A stretch of DNA of 64,000 nucleotides. Origin: Halodurantibacterium daqingensis. GTDB taxonomy: Bacteria > Pseudomonadota > Alphaproteobacteria > Rhodobacterales > Rhodobacteraceae. The stretch's first letter is position 1. Each line of letters begins with the position of its first letter. The stretch is from NCBI RefSeq assembly GCF_042666235.1, contig NZ_JBHTFQ010000002.1, forward strand, positions 434,001 to 498,000, written 5' to 3'. Of this stretch, positions 8,888 through 17,027 are shown one piece after another. The position numbers and the translations under genes were made by a program. Below the pieces are notes generated by a model, which did not search any database, was not told the origin of the DNA, and was given only the letters and a program-made list of their open reading frames with translations.

Positions 8888-9185
8888 CCCTACACTTCTG
8901 CCAGGGGCCCGGTTCGCCGGGCCCTTTTTTCTTGTTGCTGACGTGCGCTGCCAGCGAATGCTTCAGAACAGCTGTCTGCCGGCGCGAATACGCAAGGTTC
9001 GCAGCGGAGCGCCCCTGAACGCCTCTGGCGGAGCACTGACCCCACTTCTGCCAGGGCCCGGTTCGCCGGGTCTTTTCGTTCGGATGGGGCTTTGCGCGAC
9101 CAGCGAGTGTTTCGGACCATCTGCCTGGCCGCCCTGGATGCGCAAGGACCATCCGCAGCGGGGCGCCCTGAGCGCCTCTCGCGCC
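8882..9185. repeat. Diverged tandem duplication of the lon 3' end and terminator
   Basis: Two adjacent copies of about 152 bp: 8882-9033 and 9034-9185. Both start CACTGACCC, then ACTTCTGCCAG and the GGCCCGGTTCGCCGGG hairpin; later blocks such as CCAGCGA, CGCAAGG, CGCAGCGG and CGCCTCT occur at matching offsets. Copy 1 starts in the last two lon codons. The hairpin in copy 2 (9054-9076) still folds but with a weaker stem and a degraded T-tract. The copies differ at many positions, so the duplication is not recent. Confidence 0.75.
8905..8930 (+). terminator. Intrinsic terminator of lon
   Basis: Perfect 8-bp stem GGGCCCGG / CCGGGCCC closed by a UUCG tetraloop and followed by six Ts. It begins 18 bases after the lon stop codon. 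A textbook rho-independent terminator. Confidence 0.95.
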
Positions 9186-10032
9186 TTTGTCCAGCGGCAG
9201 CCAGAGGCCCCTGCCGGAAGGTCCGAGGGCCTGGCAGGTTTCTTTCAGCGCAAAGGCGGTTTTCGGCCCGGGAACATGTCGCCGGGGAAAGACCCGGTTC
9301 GCGTCGCTTGACGGCGGGCGCGCCTTTCGTCGTCTGCGCGGATCTGGCAACGCCGGGCCGACTTCCCGCCCCTGATCTCTTCGCCGGTGCAGGATCCCGC
9401 GCCCATTGTCCTGCTTCGGGCTGCGGATGGCCGGCTTGTTGGCACCCCGGCGGACCATCAGCTTCGTCACAGTATTCAGGGCTGGCCGGTTTATCCGTTA
9501 CCTCGCATCGTGCTGATGTCGTGCTGGCAAAAGCCCGGGTCCGGGGCCCGGCCATGACCGGCGACGGTGTCAACGACGCGCCCGCGCTCGAACCTGCCGA
9601 TGCCGGTTTGCCAGGGGCCGCAAGGGTTCCGAGGCGGCGGATCTGGTATCCGCTGGCGCCTCGCCGCGGCCGAAAGCCGGATGATCGGGTGTCTTCGGCG
9701 GCGGCGGGCCGTCGTTGCGGGCCGCCAGAACGTGGTCCCCTGCAATCCTGCGCAGAGGGCGGGACGCCGACCAGGGGACGGCGCCGGCCCCTCGGCCTCC
9801 GCCGTCACTTGCGGTGGCGACCCTGCGGCGGGGGCTGTTCCGATGGCGGAGGCGTTGCCCGTTCTTCACGACGAGGGGGGCAAGCTCGGCGGGTGCCCTG
9901 TGGCAGGCTGTGGCGCCCCGCATGACCTGCCGCTGACACCAGACTGCGGGTCCAATATCCCCGGACCAACCGGTGACTGCGCTGCGATTTTCGCTTGCGA
10001 CCGGGAACGACTGGCGCTAAAGACGGCGCCGA
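9186..10032. other. Gene-free decayed spacer between lon repeats and tRNA-Val
   Basis: Apart from the P-type ATPase fossil there is no supported gene. Open frames are short, overlapping and compositionally biased. No complete mobile element was found. Confidence 0.5.
9515..9690 (+). pseudogene. P-type cation ATPase remnant
   Basis: Translation near 9553 gives AMTGDGVNDAPAL followed by EPADAGL, the invariant hinge motif of P-type ATPases (TGDGVNDAPAL). About 30 bases later, in a shifted frame, GRKGSEAADLV resembles the segment that normally follows. Neither frame continues as an ATPase: upstream residues are unrecognisable and a stop follows soon after. It is therefore a short fossil of a once larger gene, broken by frameshifts. 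The subfamily (Ca, Mg, heavy metal) cannot be told. Confidence 0.6.
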
Positions 10033-10107
10033 GGGTGATTAGCTCAGTGGTAGAGCGCTTCGTTCACATCGAAGATGTCAGGAGTTCGAATCTCTTATCA
10101 CCCACCA
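10033..10107 (+). tRNA. tRNA-Val (anticodon CAC)
   Basis: Full cloverleaf: acceptor stem GGGTGAT/ATCACCC, D-arm AGCTCAGTGGTAGAGC, anticodon stem CTTCG/CGAAG with loop TTCACAT (anticodon CAC), T-arm with GTTCGAATC, discriminator A and an encoded CCA. Reads GUG valine codons. Confidence 0.97.
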
Positions 10108-10420
10108 TCCATTCCACGGGTCGACTGAAACTTGCGAACTTCTCGAAGGTTCATTCGAGCTTTCGCAGCTTCCCGGGGACCGGAGTGTCGACGGCTGCGG
10201 CCGGATCATCTGCGCATTGCGGGCTTGGAAGTTCCCAGGGGTTCGTATCTCTTTGCGGTGACATCACCGGAACGATGACTTCGGCAGCGATGCAGCGATC
10301 CCGCCCGCACTGACCTGCCTGTCCGCCTTGCCCTTTCGTTCTGCCCTTCGGCACGAGCTGACCGCTTGGTCACCGGGGCGCTGCCGCGCTCCATCCGCGG
10401 ATCCGGATACTTCCGTGTCT
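10108..10420. other. Spacer between tRNA-Val and the gal-type cluster
   Basis: No gene supported. A short inverted repeat CTCGAA/TTCGAG (10142-10147 and 10154-10159) lies 35 bases after the tRNA and could help terminate it, but lacks a T-tract. Confidence 0.45.
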
Positions 10421-10437
10421 ATAGCATAATGTTATGG
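10421..10437. promoter_or_regulatory. Candidate LysR-type operator ahead of galB
   Basis: A short AT-rich island in GC-rich sequence, containing the dyad CATAA-TG-TTATG (10425-10436) inside ATAG...TATGG, fits the LysR T-N11-A dyad style. It lies about 80 bases before the galB ATG. The LysR-family GalR-like regulator encoded at the far end of the cluster is the obvious candidate to bind it. Inference from position and symmetry. Confidence 0.4.
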
Positions 10438-10515
10438 CGCGCGCTGGTTTTCTGAATTGAACCTTGCAACCGCGGGATGCCAAGCTGTCGCAAAGGTCAT
10501 CTGAAAGGTCAACAC

Positions 10516-11250
10516 ATGTCCGACAGCAAGACGGCGCTCGTCATCAGCGCCCATGCCGCCGATTTCGTCTGGCGTTGCGGCGGGGCCATCGCCCTGCATG
10601 CGCAGACGGGGTATAATGTCACGGTGGTCTGCCTCTCGTTCGGCGAACGCGGTGAATCCGCCAAGCTGTGGAAAGAGCCCGGAATGACGCTGGACCGCGT
10701 GAAGGACGCGCGCCGCAAGGAATCCGAACAGGCGGCCAAGGCGCTTGGGGTGCATGATCTGGTCGAGTTCGACCTTGGGGATTATCCCCTGCACCTGGAA
10801 CAGGAAGACAAGTTCCGGCTGGTCGATGTCATCCGCAAGGTGCAGCCCCGCTTCATGCTGAGCCATTCGCAGTTCGATCCCTACAACACCGACCACATGT
10901 ATGCGACGCAGGTGGCGCTCGAATGCCGGATGATCGCGCAGGCCTGGGGACATAACCCCGGGGAAAAGGTGCTGGGCGCGCCGCAGCTTTACCTGTTCGA
11001 GCCGCATCAGACCGAGCAGATGGGCTGGAAGCCCGACACCTTCCTTGACATCACGCCGGTCTGGGACCGCAAGCGCGCGGCGATCGAATGCATGGCCGGC
11101 CAGGAACATCTGTGGGACTACTACACCCGCGTTGCCGAAAACCGTGCCAACCACTTCATGCGGAATTCCGGCGGGCAGTCGGGCGGGCGCAAGGCGAAAT
11201 ATGCCGAGGGCTTCCAGTCGGTCTTCCCGCGCACCGTGGACGAGCTGTAA
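10516..11250 (+). CDS. galB: 4-oxalomesaconate hydratase, PIG-L deacetylase-fold (GalB type)
   Basis: Hydrates 4-oxalomesaconate (OMA) to 4-carboxy-4-hydroxy-2-oxoadipate (CHA) in the gallate / protocatechuate 4,5-cleavage pathway. The 244-aa protein has the PIG-L/LmbE fold with the metal-binding motif changed from AHPDDE to AHAADFVWRCGG (H13, D16), the variant typical of GalB; HSQFDPYNTDH near residue 117 supplies further ligands. It differs in family from the amidohydrolase LigJ that does the same job in sphingomonads. AAAGG lies upstream of the ATG at 10516. First gene of a cluster with the CHA aldolase and OMA tautomerase, which fixes its role. Confidence 0.9.
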   Translation: MSDSKTALVISAHAADFVWRCGGAIALHAQTGYNVTVVCLSFGERGESAKLWKEPGMTLDRVKDARRKESEQAAKALGVHDLVEFDLGDYPLHLEQEDKFRLVDVIRKVQPRFMLSHSQFDPYNTDHMYATQVALECRMIAQAWGHNPGEKVLGAPQLYLFEPHQTEQMGWKPDTFLDITPVWDRKRAAIECMAGQEHLWDYYTRVAENRANHFMRNSGGQSGGRKAKYAEGFQSVFPRTVDEL

Positions 11251-11252
11251 TC

Positions 11253-12209
11253 ATGGAACCGTGCCACGACATCGCGCATCTTGGTCATGTCGAGATGCTG
11301 ACCGACCGGTTCGAGGAAAGCCTTGATTTCTTTACCCGGATCTACGGGTTGAAGCTGTCGGGGCAGGACGAGAACAGCGCCTGGCTTCGTGCCTGGGATG
11401 ACTACGAATACCACTCGCTCAAGCTGACCCGCGCCGACAGGACCGGCGTGGGCCATATCGGCTATCGCGCCGCAAGCCCCGAGGCGCTGGCCCGCCGCGT
11501 GGCCGTGATCGAGGCGTCTGGCTACAAGGTGCACGGCTGGGTCGAGGGCGATCCGGGCCATGGCCGGGCCTTCCGCTTCGAGGATCCGTTCGGCCATGTG
11601 TTCGAGATCTATTACGACACCACCTGGTATCGGCCGCAAGAGGCGGCGGAGCGGCCGGCGCTCAAGAACACGGCTTCGGCCTTCACCGGTGCGCCGCCGC
11701 GGCGTCTGGATCACCTGAACCTTCTGGCCGCCGATGTGTCCGAGTTCCGGCGCTTCATGGAAACCTGTCTTGGTGCCCGCGTCACCGAGATGATCCAGCT
11801 GGACAATGGCCGCATCGGCGGCTGCTGGTTCACGATCAACAACAAGACCTATGACCTTGCCTGCACCGAGGAACACGGCGGCGGCCACGCGCGCCTGCAT
11901 CACGTCACCTATGCCACCGACCAGCGCGAGGATATCCTGCGCGCGGCCGACATCTTCCTGCAGAATGGTGTCCATATCGAAACCGGGCCGCACAAGCATG
12001 CGATCCAGGGCACGTTCTTCCTTTACGTCTGGGAACCCGCGGGCAACCGGGTCGAGCTTGCCAATGCCGGGGCGCGGCTGATCCTTGCCCCCGACTGGCA
12101 ACCGGTGGTCTGGACCGAGGCCGAGCGTCGCAAGGGCCAGGCCTGGGGGCTCAAGACCATCGAAACCTTCCACACGCATGGAACCCCGCCACTCGGAAAG
12201 GAGCACTGA
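11253..12209 (+). CDS. Type I (VOC) extradiol ring-cleavage dioxygenase, catechol 2,3-dioxygenase-like
   Basis: A 318-aa protein of two vicinal-oxygen-chelate domains. The N-terminal half (HLGHVEMLTDRFEESLDFF) is the non-metal domain; the C-terminal half carries the iron ligands H154 (RLDHLNL), H217 (LHHVTY) and E268. The segment LYVWEPAGNRVE at 257-268 matches the type I extradiol dioxygenase signature, so the site looks intact. It starts 2 bases after galB and is followed by the CHA aldolase. Gallate and protocatechuate clusters normally use an unrelated type II (LigB-fold) enzyme, so this one may be the ring-cleaving step feeding OMA to galB/galD, or act on another catechol. Family certain, substrate unknown. 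Confidence 0.88.
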   Translation: MEPCHDIAHLGHVEMLTDRFEESLDFFTRIYGLKLSGQDENSAWLRAWDDYEYHSLKLTRADRTGVGHIGYRAASPEALARRVAVIEASGYKVHGWVEGDPGHGRAFRFEDPFGHVFEIYYDTTWYRPQEAAERPALKNTASAFTGAPPRRLDHLNLLAADVSEFRRFMETCLGARVTEMIQLDNGRIGGCWFTINNKTYDLACTEEHGGGHARLHHVTYATDQREDILRAADIFLQNGVHIETGPHKHAIQGTFFLYVWEPAGNRVELANAGARLILAPDWQPVVWTEAERRKGQAWGLKTIETFHTHGTPPLGKEH

Positions 12210-12210
12210 C

Positions 12211-12882
12211 ATGGGTGTTGTTGTCCAGAACATCGAACGCGCGGCGACCGACACCATTGAGGGGCTGGCCGAGGCCGGGGTGGCCACGGTTCACGAGGCA
12301 CAGGGCCGGGTCGGCTGCCTTTCATCCCGCATGCGTCCGATCTATCCGGGCGCCCGGATCGCCGGAAGCGCGGTGACGATCAGTGCGCCCCCGGGTGACA
12401 ACTGGATGCTGCATGTGGCGATCGAACAGCTGAAAGAGGGTGACATCCTTGTGCTTGCCCCGACCAGCCCCTGTGACAACGGCTATTTCGGCGATCTGCT
12501 TGCCACCAGCGCAATGGCGCGCGGCTGCCGGGGCCTGATCATCGACGCGGGCGTGCGCGACGTGCGCGACCTGACCGAAATGGGCTTTCCGGTGTGGTCC
12601 CGTGCGATCAGCGCGCAGGGCACCGTCAAGGAAACGCTGGGCAGCGTGAACATTCCCGTGGTCTGCGGGGACCAGATGATCGAGGCCGGCGACGTGATCG
12701 TCGCCGACGATGATGGCGTCTGCGTCGTGCGTCGCGCGGATGCCGATCAGGTGCTTGCCGCGGCGCGCAAGCGTGTTGCGGCGGAAGAGGCCAAGCGGCA
12801 ACGCCTGGCTGCGGGCGAACTTGGGCTGGACATCTACGACATGCGCCGGCGGCTGGAAGAAAAGGGCTTGCGCTACATCTAG
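12211..12882 (+). CDS. 4-carboxy-4-hydroxy-2-oxoadipate aldolase / oxaloacetate decarboxylase (LigK/GalC/ProA)
   Basis: Splits CHA into pyruvate and oxaloacetate, the last step of the gallate and protocatechuate 4,5-cleavage pathways. The 223-aa length and RraA-like fold are right for the class II aldolase; family features are ATVHEAQGRVGCLSSRMRPIYPG (25-47), the GYFGDLLATSAMARGCRGLIIDAGVRD stretch (about 92-118; shown in two parts here: GYFGDLLATS and GLIIDAGVRD) and the acidic metal-binding DDDGVCVV. It begins 1 base after the dioxygenase stop with AAAGGAG upstream. The next gene is 135 bases away across a hexanucleotide microsatellite. Confidence 0.93.
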   Translation: MGVVVQNIERAATDTIEGLAEAGVATVHEAQGRVGCLSSRMRPIYPGARIAGSAVTISAPPGDNWMLHVAIEQLKEGDILVLAPTSPCDNGYFGDLLATSAMARGCRGLIIDAGVRDVRDLTEMGFPVWSRAISAQGTVKETLGSVNIPVVCGDQMIEAGDVIVADDDGVCVVRRADADQVLAAARKRVAAEEAKRQRLAAGELGLDIYDMRRRLEEKGLRYI

Positions 12883-12896
12883 GTTCCGGCCCGTTC

Positions 12897-12984
12897 CTGG
12901 GTCTGGGTCTGGGTCTGGGTCTGGGTCTGGGTCTGGGTCTGGGTCTGGGTCTGGGTCTGGGTCTGGGTCTGGGTCTGGGTCTGG
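12897..12984. repeat. CTGGGT hexanucleotide microsatellite, about 14.7 perfect units
   Basis: Fourteen perfect tandem copies of CTGGGT plus a final CTGG, 88 bases with no interruption. It lies entirely between the aldolase stop (12882) and the tautomerase start (13018). Because the unit is 6 bp, slippage would change spacer length without changing any frame. The strand-specific G-rich tract could also slow RNA polymerase or form a G-quadruplex. Confidence 0.98.
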
Positions 12985-13017
12985 CGATCATGGCGCGGCA
13001 AAGCGGAGTTGCGGACG

Positions 13018-14079
13018 ATGAGTTACGATGAAACCGGCATCCCCTGCCTCTGGATGCGGGGCGGCACATCCAAGGGTGCCTATTTCCTGGCCCGGGATCT
13101 GCCCGCGGACCGGGCCGCCCTCGAGGCGCTGCTGCTTGCGATCATGGGCTCGCCCGATCCGCGGCAGATCGACGGAATCGGCGGCGGCGATCCGCTGACC
13201 TCGAAGGTCGCGATCCTGTCGCCCTCGTCGCGCGATGATGCGGATGTCGATTACCTGTTCCTGCAGGTTTTCGTCGATCAGGCGCTGGTTTCGGATGCCC
13301 AGGCCTGCGGCAATATCCTTGCCGGCGTCGGCCCGGCGGCTGTCGAACGTGGCCTGGTCCCCGCGCAGGAGGGCACGACGCCGGTTCGGATCCACATGCT
13401 GAACACCGGCGAGGTCTCCACGGCGGTCGTTCCGACTCCGGGCGGGCGCGTGACCTATCGCGGCGACCAGGCAATCGACGGGGTCCCGGGCCACCACGCC
13501 GCCATACCGCTGATGTTCGGCGATGTTGCAGGATCGATGTGCGGGGCGCTGCTGCCCACGGGGCGCACGGTTGACATGATCGATGGCATCGCCTGCACCC
13601 TGATCGACAACGGTATGCCCTGCGTGATCCTGCGCGCGGCTGATCTGGGTCTGACCGGCCAGGAAACCCCCGCCACGCTGGAAGCCGACACGGCTCTGCG
13701 GGAGCGGGTGGAACATCTCCGGCTGCTCGCCGGTCCGATGATGAACCTGGGCGATGTCGCCCCGAAAAGCGTGCCGAAGATGACGCTTGTCTCGCCACCG
13801 ACGGCAGGGGGGGTGATCGCGACGCGCAGCTTCATCCCGCATCGCTGCCACACCTCGATCGGCGTGTTCGCGGCGGTCAGCGTCGCCACCGCCTGCACCC
13901 TTCCAGGCAGCCCCGCCGCCGAGGTTGCGCAGTTGCCACCGACCGACCTCTTCGCCGTCGAACATCCCGGCGGCGCGGCCGAGGTGCGGCTGGAGCGGGA
14001 TGCCGAGGGCAAGGTGTTGCGGGCGGGCACGATCCGGACGGCGCGAAAGCTGTTCGACGGCAGGGTGTTTCCGCGCTGA
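13018..14079 (+). CDS. galD: 4-oxalomesaconate tautomerase, PrpF family (GalD)
   Basis: Converts the OMA keto form to the enol form used by the hydratase. The 353-aa protein belongs to the PrpF/diaminopimelate-epimerase-fold family: N-terminal IPCLWMRGGTSKGAYF (8-23), IDGIGGGDPLTSKVAIL near 50-66 and SDAQACGNILAGVGP near 97-111 with the active-site Cys. The ATG at 13018 has GGAG upstream; TTG at 13009 is an alternative. It follows the microsatellite and precedes a DUF1932 dehydrogenase by 91 bases. Confidence 0.9.
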   Translation: MSYDETGIPCLWMRGGTSKGAYFLARDLPADRAALEALLLAIMGSPDPRQIDGIGGGDPLTSKVAILSPSSRDDADVDYLFLQVFVDQALVSDAQACGNILAGVGPAAVERGLVPAQEGTTPVRIHMLNTGEVSTAVVPTPGGRVTYRGDQAIDGVPGHHAAIPLMFGDVAGSMCGALLPTGRTVDMIDGIACTLIDNGMPCVILRAADLGLTGQETPATLEADTALRERVEHLRLLAGPMMNLGDVAPKSVPKMTLVSPPTAGGVIATRSFIPHRCHTSIGVFAAVSVATACTLPGSPAAEVAQLPPTDLFAVEHPGGAAEVRLERDAEGKVLRAGTIRTARKLFDGRVFPR

Positions 14080-14170
14080 CGGAACCACACAGCCAGGCGT
14101 GGCGCGGAAGCGCCGGGCCGGTGTGCCTTGCGGCGCGGCTCGGCACAGCTATGACGAGGAGAGAACCACC

Positions 14171-15058
14171 ATGAGCGTCACGGTCACCGACACACTCCGC
14201 CTCGGCCTCATCGGCTTTGGCGAGGCCGCCGAAGCCTTTGCCACCGGCTGGGGGCGCGAACTCACGGCCCATGCCCGGGCCTATGACGAGAAATGCGACA
14301 ATCCCGAGACCGAGACCCTGCCGCTCGAACGGATGCGCCGTTCGGGCGTCGCCCCGGCTGCGACCCGTGCCGAGGCTCTGGCGGGTGCAGAGGCCGTATT
14401 CTGTCTTGTGACCGCCGACCAGGCGGTGCGTGCTGCCGAACAGGCGGCGCCCTGTCTGGCGCCGGGGGCCTTCTGGTTCGACGGCAACAGCTGTTCGCCG
14501 GGCGCCAAGCGCAAGGCGGCCCAGCTGGTCGAGGCTGCGGGCGGACGCTATGTCGATGTGGCGATCATGGCTCCGGTTCATCCGCGGCTGCATCGCACGC
14601 CGCTGCTGATCGCGGGGCCTCATGTCGGGAAGGCTGGCGCGCTGCTCGAACGGCTCGGGATGGTGGCGAAGCCGGTGGGGGAAACCGTCGGCGAGGCATC
14701 GGCCATCAAGATGATCCGCTCGGTCATGATCAAGGGGATGGAGGCATTGACCGCCGAATGCCTTCTCGCTGCCCGCCGCGCCGGGATCGAAGAGCGGGTG
14801 CTGCAATCGCTTCAGGCCTCGAACCCCGGAATCGACTGGCCGAACCAGGCCGCCTATAATCTCGAACGGATGATGGTGCACGGCAAGCGCCGCGCCGCCG
14901 AGATGCGCGAGGTCGCAGTGACGCTTACGGAACTGGGCCTTCCCAACGGTGTCGCCTCGGCCACGGCCGACTGGCAGCAGCGGATCGGGGATCTGGCGCT
15001 GCCGGCGGGCGAGGATGCCTTCGCCGACCGGGCCGACGCGATCCTGAAGCGGCTTTAG
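14171..15058 (+). CDS. NAD(P)-dependent 6PGDH-like dehydrogenase with DUF1932 C-terminal domain
   Basis: A 295-aa oxidoreductase. Rossmann N-terminus LRLGLIGFGEAAEAFATGWG (GxGxxA-type), then the beta-hydroxyacid dehydrogenase core with GNSCSPGAKRKAAQLV and the catalytic-lysine region EASAIKMIRSVMIKGMEAL (Lys near 179), and the DUF1932 domain to the end. Such genes recur in clusters for protocatechuate/gallate degradation, but the substrate is not established. Since LigC (CHMS dehydrogenase) is absent from the window, it is one candidate for oxidising a ring-cleavage semialdehyde or a hydroxyacid, though its fold is different. AGGAGAG precedes the ATG. Confidence 0.82.
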   Translation: MSVTVTDTLRLGLIGFGEAAEAFATGWGRELTAHARAYDEKCDNPETETLPLERMRRSGVAPAATRAEALAGAEAVFCLVTADQAVRAAEQAAPCLAPGAFWFDGNSCSPGAKRKAAQLVEAAGGRYVDVAIMAPVHPRLHRTPLLIAGPHVGKAGALLERLGMVAKPVGETVGEASAIKMIRSVMIKGMEALTAECLLAARRAGIEERVLQSLQASNPGIDWPNQAAYNLERMMVHGKRRAAEMREVAVTLTELGLPNGVASATADWQQRIGDLALPAGEDAFADRADAILKRL

Positions 15059-15326
15059 GCGCAGCCGGTCCGGCCAGGACGATGCGTTCGCACGTCGCCT
15101 CGGGGATCTGCCGGATGCCGGTTTTGGCGATTTCAGGTCTGGCATCCCGGGCGGCTTGCGGGGGAAGCGGAGCCCCTCCCGACCAGACACGGCCCGGAAT
15201 TCGGCATCCGGGAATGCCGGCGGGCGCCGGCGCCCCGGCCGCGCGCACCGCTGCAGATACGAAACGGGGCGATTGCGCAGGCGCTTGACGGCCTTTGCGG
15301 CCACAAGAGACCGGGCGCGCTGGCGG

Positions 15327-16508
15327 TCAGGACATGCCGGCGGCCGTCTGGCGCAGCTGGTTGAGGAAATCGCGTTGCGCGCGGGTGGGTTCCCAATCGG
15401 CGCGGGTGGTGACACCGATTGCGCGCCGCGCGTTTTCCAGCGCCACCGGCAGAATGCTCAGCGTCTCGGCCTCGACCTCGGCCTGCATCCGTGACAGCCC
15501 GCCGAGATAGTCGCTGTCGCGCAGGATCTCGCGCAAGAGGCTCACCGATGAGGTCTCGACCACGTCAAGCGGCGGATTGTCGGCCAGCGCCGCATCAAGC
15601 ACCGCCCGCAGCGGGGTCGAGCGGCGGGGCATCACCCAGGGGAAGCCGCGCAGATCCTCGAAGGTCAGTCCTGCCCGCGCAGCAAGCGGATGGCCCCGGC
15701 GTGCCACCACGGCGGCCTCGTCATCGAACAGCCGTTCCTGGTGGATGTCGTCGATCGGGCTGGGCAGGCGCAGCGCGCCCAGCATCAGGTCGATGTCGCC
15801 CCGGCGCAGGCCCAGCAGCAGTTCGTCATAGCGGCCGTCGATGATCTGCAGGGGCAGGGCGGGGCGTTGCCGGCGAAAGGCCAGAATTGCGCGTGGCAGC
15901 CAGCCCGATCGCGACAGCGGCAGCGCGCCGATCACGATGCGGCCCACCTCGCGCCCCTCGAGGTTGCCCAGATCCGCCCGCGCCTGTTCAAGCTCGGCCA
16001 GGGCAAGCCGCGCCGCCTGTGCCAGCTGCAACCCTGCCCGTGTGGTGATCAGGCCATGGGCCGTGCGCTGGAAGAATACCGTGCCCGCCGCCTGTTCCAG
16101 CGTCGTGGTCGCGCGATGCACCGTCGGCTGTGCCAGCCCCAGCCGATGCGCGGCCAGCGTGAAGCTCTCGGCCTCGGACACCGCGACCAGCGCCGCCAGT
16201 TGCGGCCAGGTCGCCTGGAAACGGATCTGGCGCGCCATTTCCGACATCACCTGATCCAGCCGCGCGATCGCGCGCGCGGCCCGATGGTGCAGAACCTCGC
16301 CGGCTTCGGTCAGGAACAGCCCATGCGGGTTGCGCAGGAACAGCGCATGTCCGGTCTGGCGCGACAGCTTGGCCATGGCCTGCGTGACCGCGGGTTGCGA
16401 CACGTGGCAGAGTTCGGCCGTGCGTGTGGCGGACCCTGTCCGACCCAGGATCAGGAACATCCGCAAATGGCGGATACTGGGGGGCGAAGGTTCGGTTCCG
16501 GCGGCCAT
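15327..16508 (-). CDS. LysR-type regulator with two N-terminal HTH domains (GalR-like)
   Basis: A 393-aa transcription factor at the end of, and convergent with, the gal-type cluster, so probably its activator. The first winged HTH is at about 13-70 (TGSATRTAELCHVSQPAV core) and a second, related one at about 95-150 (AESFTLAAHRLGLAQPTV core); the LysR substrate-binding domain follows from about 170 (GRIVIGALPLSRSGW). Normal LysR proteins are near 300 aa with one HTH; the extra 90 residues are the duplicate. The ATG at 16508 has GAGAGGG upstream. The open frame continues much further upstream without family similarity. Confidence 0.85.
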   Translation of the reverse strand: MAAGTEPSPPSIRHLRMFLILGRTGSATRTAELCHVSQPAVTQAMAKLSRQTGHALFLRNPHGLFLTEAGEVLHHRAARAIARLDQVMSEMARQIRFQATWPQLAALVAVSEAESFTLAAHRLGLAQPTVHRATTTLEQAAGTVFFQRTAHGLITTRAGLQLAQAARLALAELEQARADLGNLEGREVGRIVIGALPLSRSGWLPRAILAFRRQRPALPLQIIDGRYDELLLGLRRGDIDLMLGALRLPSPIDDIHQERLFDDEAAVVARRGHPLAARAGLTFEDLRGFPWVMPRRSTPLRAVLDAALADNPPLDVVETSSVSLLREILRDSDYLGGLSRMQAEVEAETLSILPVALENARRAIGVTTRADWEPTRAQRDFLNQLRQTAAGMS

Positions 16509-16669
16509 GATCGGCTCTGCCCTCTCTGCATCGGGATCGGGCCCTGAATGCGCCATTTGCGGCGGCTCTGCAATCACCCGGCACAGGGCAGGGGGGAAGG
16601 CCCCACCGCCCGCAGCCGGAACCGATCCCGCACACCACGGTTGACCCCTGTCAGACAGAGGAGGCACGA

Positions 16670-16996
16670 ATGAAGATCCCTTATCATCGCGCATCTGCCG
16701 GCATTGCCCTGGGGGCAGCTCTGATTGCGGCACCGGTCCTGGCTCAGGAAACCGCAATGGCCTGTGAGAGCCAGCAGAGCCTGCAACAGGTTCTTGAGAG
16801 CAATGGCAGCATTCAGCCCGACGATTGCCGCCCCATCGGCATCGCGCAGCTTGAGGCCTCGGGGCGGTCCCTGTGCCTGATCGACCTGTCACAGCAGGAT
16901 GGCGGGTTGATCGATGATCTGCGGGGCGTTGCCGCCGCGCAGGAATGGTGGCTGGACTGTTCGGAACTGACGCGCCTTGCCGATCCGGCGCCGTGA
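16670..16996 (+). CDS. Small periplasmic protein of unknown function
   Basis: A 108-aa protein with a clear signal peptide (KIPYHRASAGIALGAALIAAPVLAQ, cleaved near residue 26; in parts: positive start, then hydrophobic core) and a mature part of about 82 residues. Four cysteines (ACES, DDCRP, SLCLID, LDCSE) could make two disulfides. AGAGGAGG lies 6 bases before the ATG. No family recognised. A DUF421 gene follows 31 bases later. Confidence 0.75.
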   Translation: MKIPYHRASAGIALGAALIAAPVLAQETAMACESQQSLQQVLESNGSIQPDDCRPIGIAQLEASGRSLCLIDLSQQDGGLIDDLRGVAAAQEWWLDCSELTRLADPAP

Positions 16997-17027
16997 TGGT
17001 GCCGCCCTGGTGCCCGAGCGTTGCCAC

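Noticed and set aside
12897..12984. CRISPR-like array at the hexamer tract
   Set aside because: Units are 6 bp, contiguous and without spacers; a microsatellite, not CRISPR. No CRISPR array or cas gene was seen anywhere in the window.
12710..13021. A Gly-Ser repeat protein in the frame through the CTGGGT tract
   Set aside because: The repeat gives GSGSGS in any frame; it overlaps the aldolase gene and has no start or ribosome site of its own.
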